This document shows positions 62,563 to 64,000 of a stretch of DNA of 64,000 bases, piece after piece; the stretch's first letter is position 1; every line of letters begins with the position of its first letter. The notes beneath the pieces are model-generated. The model saw nothing but the letters and a program-made list of their open reading frames with translations. It had not been told where the DNA came from and did no database searches. The translations under genes and the position numbers were made by a program. The stretch covers positions 170,768 to 234,767 of the forward strand of contig NZ_GG688323.1 of NCBI RefSeq assembly GCF_000156195.1, in the 5' to 3' direction. This stretch comes from Bacteroides finegoldii DSM 17565. GTDB lineage: Bacteria; Bacteroidota; Bacteroidia; Bacteroidales; Bacteroidaceae.

Positions 62563-63555
62563 TTAAGCATATAATTTAGCAAGTCTATATAAGAAAAAAG
62601 CTCTATCTCTTACTCCTCTGAACTGTGCTCTAAATGCTTTGATTTTAGCATTGAATGACTCTGCTGCGGCATTGGTTGCCCTCCTTTCAAAGAAATTGAT
62701 TATATCCAGATAATGTGTTTGTATAGAACGTGCGACCCTTCCAAAGGTGAGGAACCCCGATTTATCTACTTCATCATACCACCTTGCCAGCCTTGTCAAA
62801 GCAATATCCTTAAACTTACACTGATGATAGATTAAGCCTAACCGCATAGACAGATAATATCCTTTCTTTATATCGGGATATTCCTTGAAAAGAATTTCAG
62901 CCCGTATTCTTTGAGACTGAGTCCATAAGGATTCCTTCTTGTAAAGCAGATAAATACTTCTCGCTAACAACTGCTTTCTTGTATCTCCATTAGCGAAAAC
63001 AGGTGCATGATACATCTTTCCACAGGCCTTTGCATAAGCAATCTGAGTGGACTCTTCATCCAAAGCCTCCCAGCGAGCTTTTACACGCATCTCCTGCACA
63101 GCTTCATAAGCTAACTTCTGTACGTGAAAGCGATCGGTAACACGTTTGGCCGCAGGAAAGCAGATGCGTGCAATCTGCTCCATGTTAGGAGCCATATCCA
63201 AGGTTATCTCGCGCACTTGGTAACGGCGGCGACGGGAGAGCTTAAGCAGGACAGAAGTGACCGTATGAACGTCCGTACCTTTAATGATGGCAATCATACT
63301 ACCTTTACCACCGTGAGCTTCTTTATTGGTCAGTACAGTATAGAGTTCCCCACGCGAGAGGGCTACCTCATCAATACAGATATAAGCACCGATATTCTTT
63401 TCGAATAGTAGCCAATCCTCTGCATGAACAAGTTGGTCCCAATGGAGATAACCACTTAGATGGTTACGGTATTGACGCTCCAATAAATCCCCGTCAACTC
63501 CATATAAAACACCTAAGAGCTTGCAACTGATCGGATAGCTATCAATATAGTTCTT
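62563..63555 (-). CDS. transposase ORF B (DDE domain, ISL3-like)
   Basis: The frame opens at 63555 and runs to 62563; the first usable non-ATG start (TTG) is at 63483, giving about 306 residues. Catalytic marks are AYICIDEVALSRGELYTVLT with the first Asp, EITLDMAPNMEQIARICF with the second Asp, AAKRVTDRFHVQKLAYEAV, and NAAAESFNAKIKAFRAQFRG with the Glu. This is the ISL3 DDE domain. There is no good independent start, so it is probably made as a fusion with ORF A by frameshifting. The overlap with ORF A is 63542-63555. Confidence 0.85.
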   Translation of the reverse strand, partial: KNYIDSYPISCKLLGVLYGVDGDLLERQYRNHLSGYLHWDQLVHAEDWLLFEKNIGAYICIDEVALSRGELYTVLTNKEAHGGKGSMIAIIKGTDVHTVTSVLLKLSRRRRYQVREITLDMAPNMEQIARICFPAAKRVTDRFHVQKLAYEAVQEMRVKARWEALDEESTQIAYAKACGKMYHAPVFANGDTRKQLLARSIYLLYKKESLWTQSQRIRAEILFKEYPDIKKGYYLSMRLGLIYHQCKFKDIALTRLARWYDEVDKSGFLTFGRVARSIQTHYLDIINFFERRATNAAAESFNAKIKAFRAQFRGVRDRAFFLYRLAKLYA

Positions 63556-63877
63556 TTAAAAAAGACGCAAAATCTTGCGTCATACGAGTACCTTCAGCCA
63601 CCATACGCCAGTTACGAGAAATATACTCATTATGCTTCTTTAAGAGCCAGCGACGACGAATATTAAGGAAGACCTTCTTGCCACGGAGAGGAAAATCCTG
63701 AACAATAACAGGGTCATAAAAGCCTTTACTCTCAGTATCCTGATCTGTATACTTCTCAGGAACGATATTCTCCTCAAGGTAGAACACAACTTCATTTACA
63801 CTTTCCTTCACATCAACAAGATCAAAGTAGTCTAAAGTGCCTTCAGGAAGAAGAAGGCGATAACCGTTTAATTCCAT
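63542..63877 (-). CDS. transposase ORF A (N-terminal region)
   Basis: This 111-residue protein (MELNGYRLLLPEGTLDYFDL at the start) matches the N-terminal region proteins that accompany ISAon1-like transposases in Bacteroidetes. Residues near KKVFLNIRRRWLLKK are basic, as expected for binding the IS ends. It ends in TGA at 63542-63544, just after a T6A4G run at 63553-63563. ORF B continues in the frame reached by a +1 (or -2) shift there. Confidence 0.8.
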   Translation of the reverse strand: MELNGYRLLLPEGTLDYFDLVDVKESVNEVVFYLEENIVPEKYTDQDTESKGFYDPVIVQDFPLRGKKVFLNIRRRWLLKKHNEYISRNWRMVAEGTRMTQDFASFLKELY

Positions 63878-64000
63878 AAGCTATGAATTTGGAGACAAAG
63901 ATAACAATTTATAAATTTACCCCTCAGGTTTTTACATTGACCCTTGACAAATGCCATCCGAAAAAAGTTGACGCTAATTCGGTGGTTAATTAGGTGATAC

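Larger units (their letters stand above)
62530..63944 (-). mobile_element. ISL3-type insertion sequence with two transposase ORFs (ISAon1-like)
   Basis: Imperfect 24-bp terminal inverted repeats lie at 62530-62553 and 63921-63944. They agree at GGGTCAA, GTAA and CTGAGGG. Between them on the minus strand are two transposase frames. The length of about 1.4 kb suits a simple IS. No clear target duplication is visible beside the ends, so the exact tips may be a few bases off. It inserted just downstream of the tRNA-Lys terminator. The bases beyond (63945-64000) show no gene. Confidence 0.8.

Overview
The window is chromosomal DNA from a gut Bacteroides (order Bacteroidales); I cannot name the species from sequence alone. 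Evidence: Bacteroides-type promoters (TTTG about -33, TAnnTTTG about -7) with few classical Shine-Dalgarno sites, a complete six-gene nqr operon, an Oar/SusC-like TonB-dependent receptor, and families typical of the phylum (DUF1460, DUF1573, DUF4248, DUF4373, PorV/PorQ-like barrels). The frame conflicts listed below may be natural mutations or indel errors in the assembly.

Layout. (1) 1-30.2 kb is mostly housekeeping: DUF1573 protein, OPT peptide transporter, DUF1460 amidase, outer-membrane barrel, lipB, an AraC regulator, copper ATPase copA, a decayed patch (metallophosphoesterase remnant, shortened YecH-like gene), an RsiV-like lipoprotein, rsmG, a frameshifted metallo-beta-lactamase-fold hydrolase, gcvP, a nitroreductase, a solitary HpaII-type restriction endonuclease, a C39-like peptidase, a YigZ protein, serC-serA-DUF1015, a DbpA-like helicase, nqrABCDEF, and a BamA-like barrel. 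(2) 30.3-38.0 kb is the first block of an exopolysaccharide locus: a TolC-like outer-membrane protein, a Wzc-like co-polymerase whose kinase domain has lost its P-loop, an O-antigen polymerase/ligase and three glycosyltransferases, one of them frameshifted. (3) 38.0-44.5 kb interrupts that locus. It holds an AbiEii-type nucleotidyltransferase pair, a MNT gene next to a destroyed HEPN toxin, and a replication-like module: HU-like protein, 33-residue microprotein, T7-lysozyme-like amidase, DUF4248, Twinkle/gp4-like primase-helicase and DUF4373. Two repeat arrays lie inside it. (4) 44.7-53.1 kb is the second polysaccharide block: an unusual fused ORF ending in a glycosyltransferase, a flippase, four more glycosyltransferases and a methyltransferase. 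(5) 53.2-64 kb has a soluble PAS hybrid histidine kinase, an endonuclease/exonuclease/phosphatase protein, a frameshifted TonB receptor, ettA, tRNA-Lys(TTT) and an ISL3-type insertion sequence.

How it fits together. The polysaccharide genes form two tightly packed + strand runs with many 8-14 nt overlaps. They supply chain-length control, polymerisation, flipping, glycosyl transfer, methylation and a possible outer-membrane exit. I see no initiating sugar-phosphate transferase, no Wza, no nucleotide-sugar enzymes and no UpxY/UpxZ regulators, so the locus depends on functions elsewhere and does not look like a standard phase-variable Bacteroides capsule locus. The main oddities are the interrupting replication-like module, three minisatellites placed exactly at stop codons, several single-base frameshifts, and the restriction endonuclease without a visible methyltransferase.
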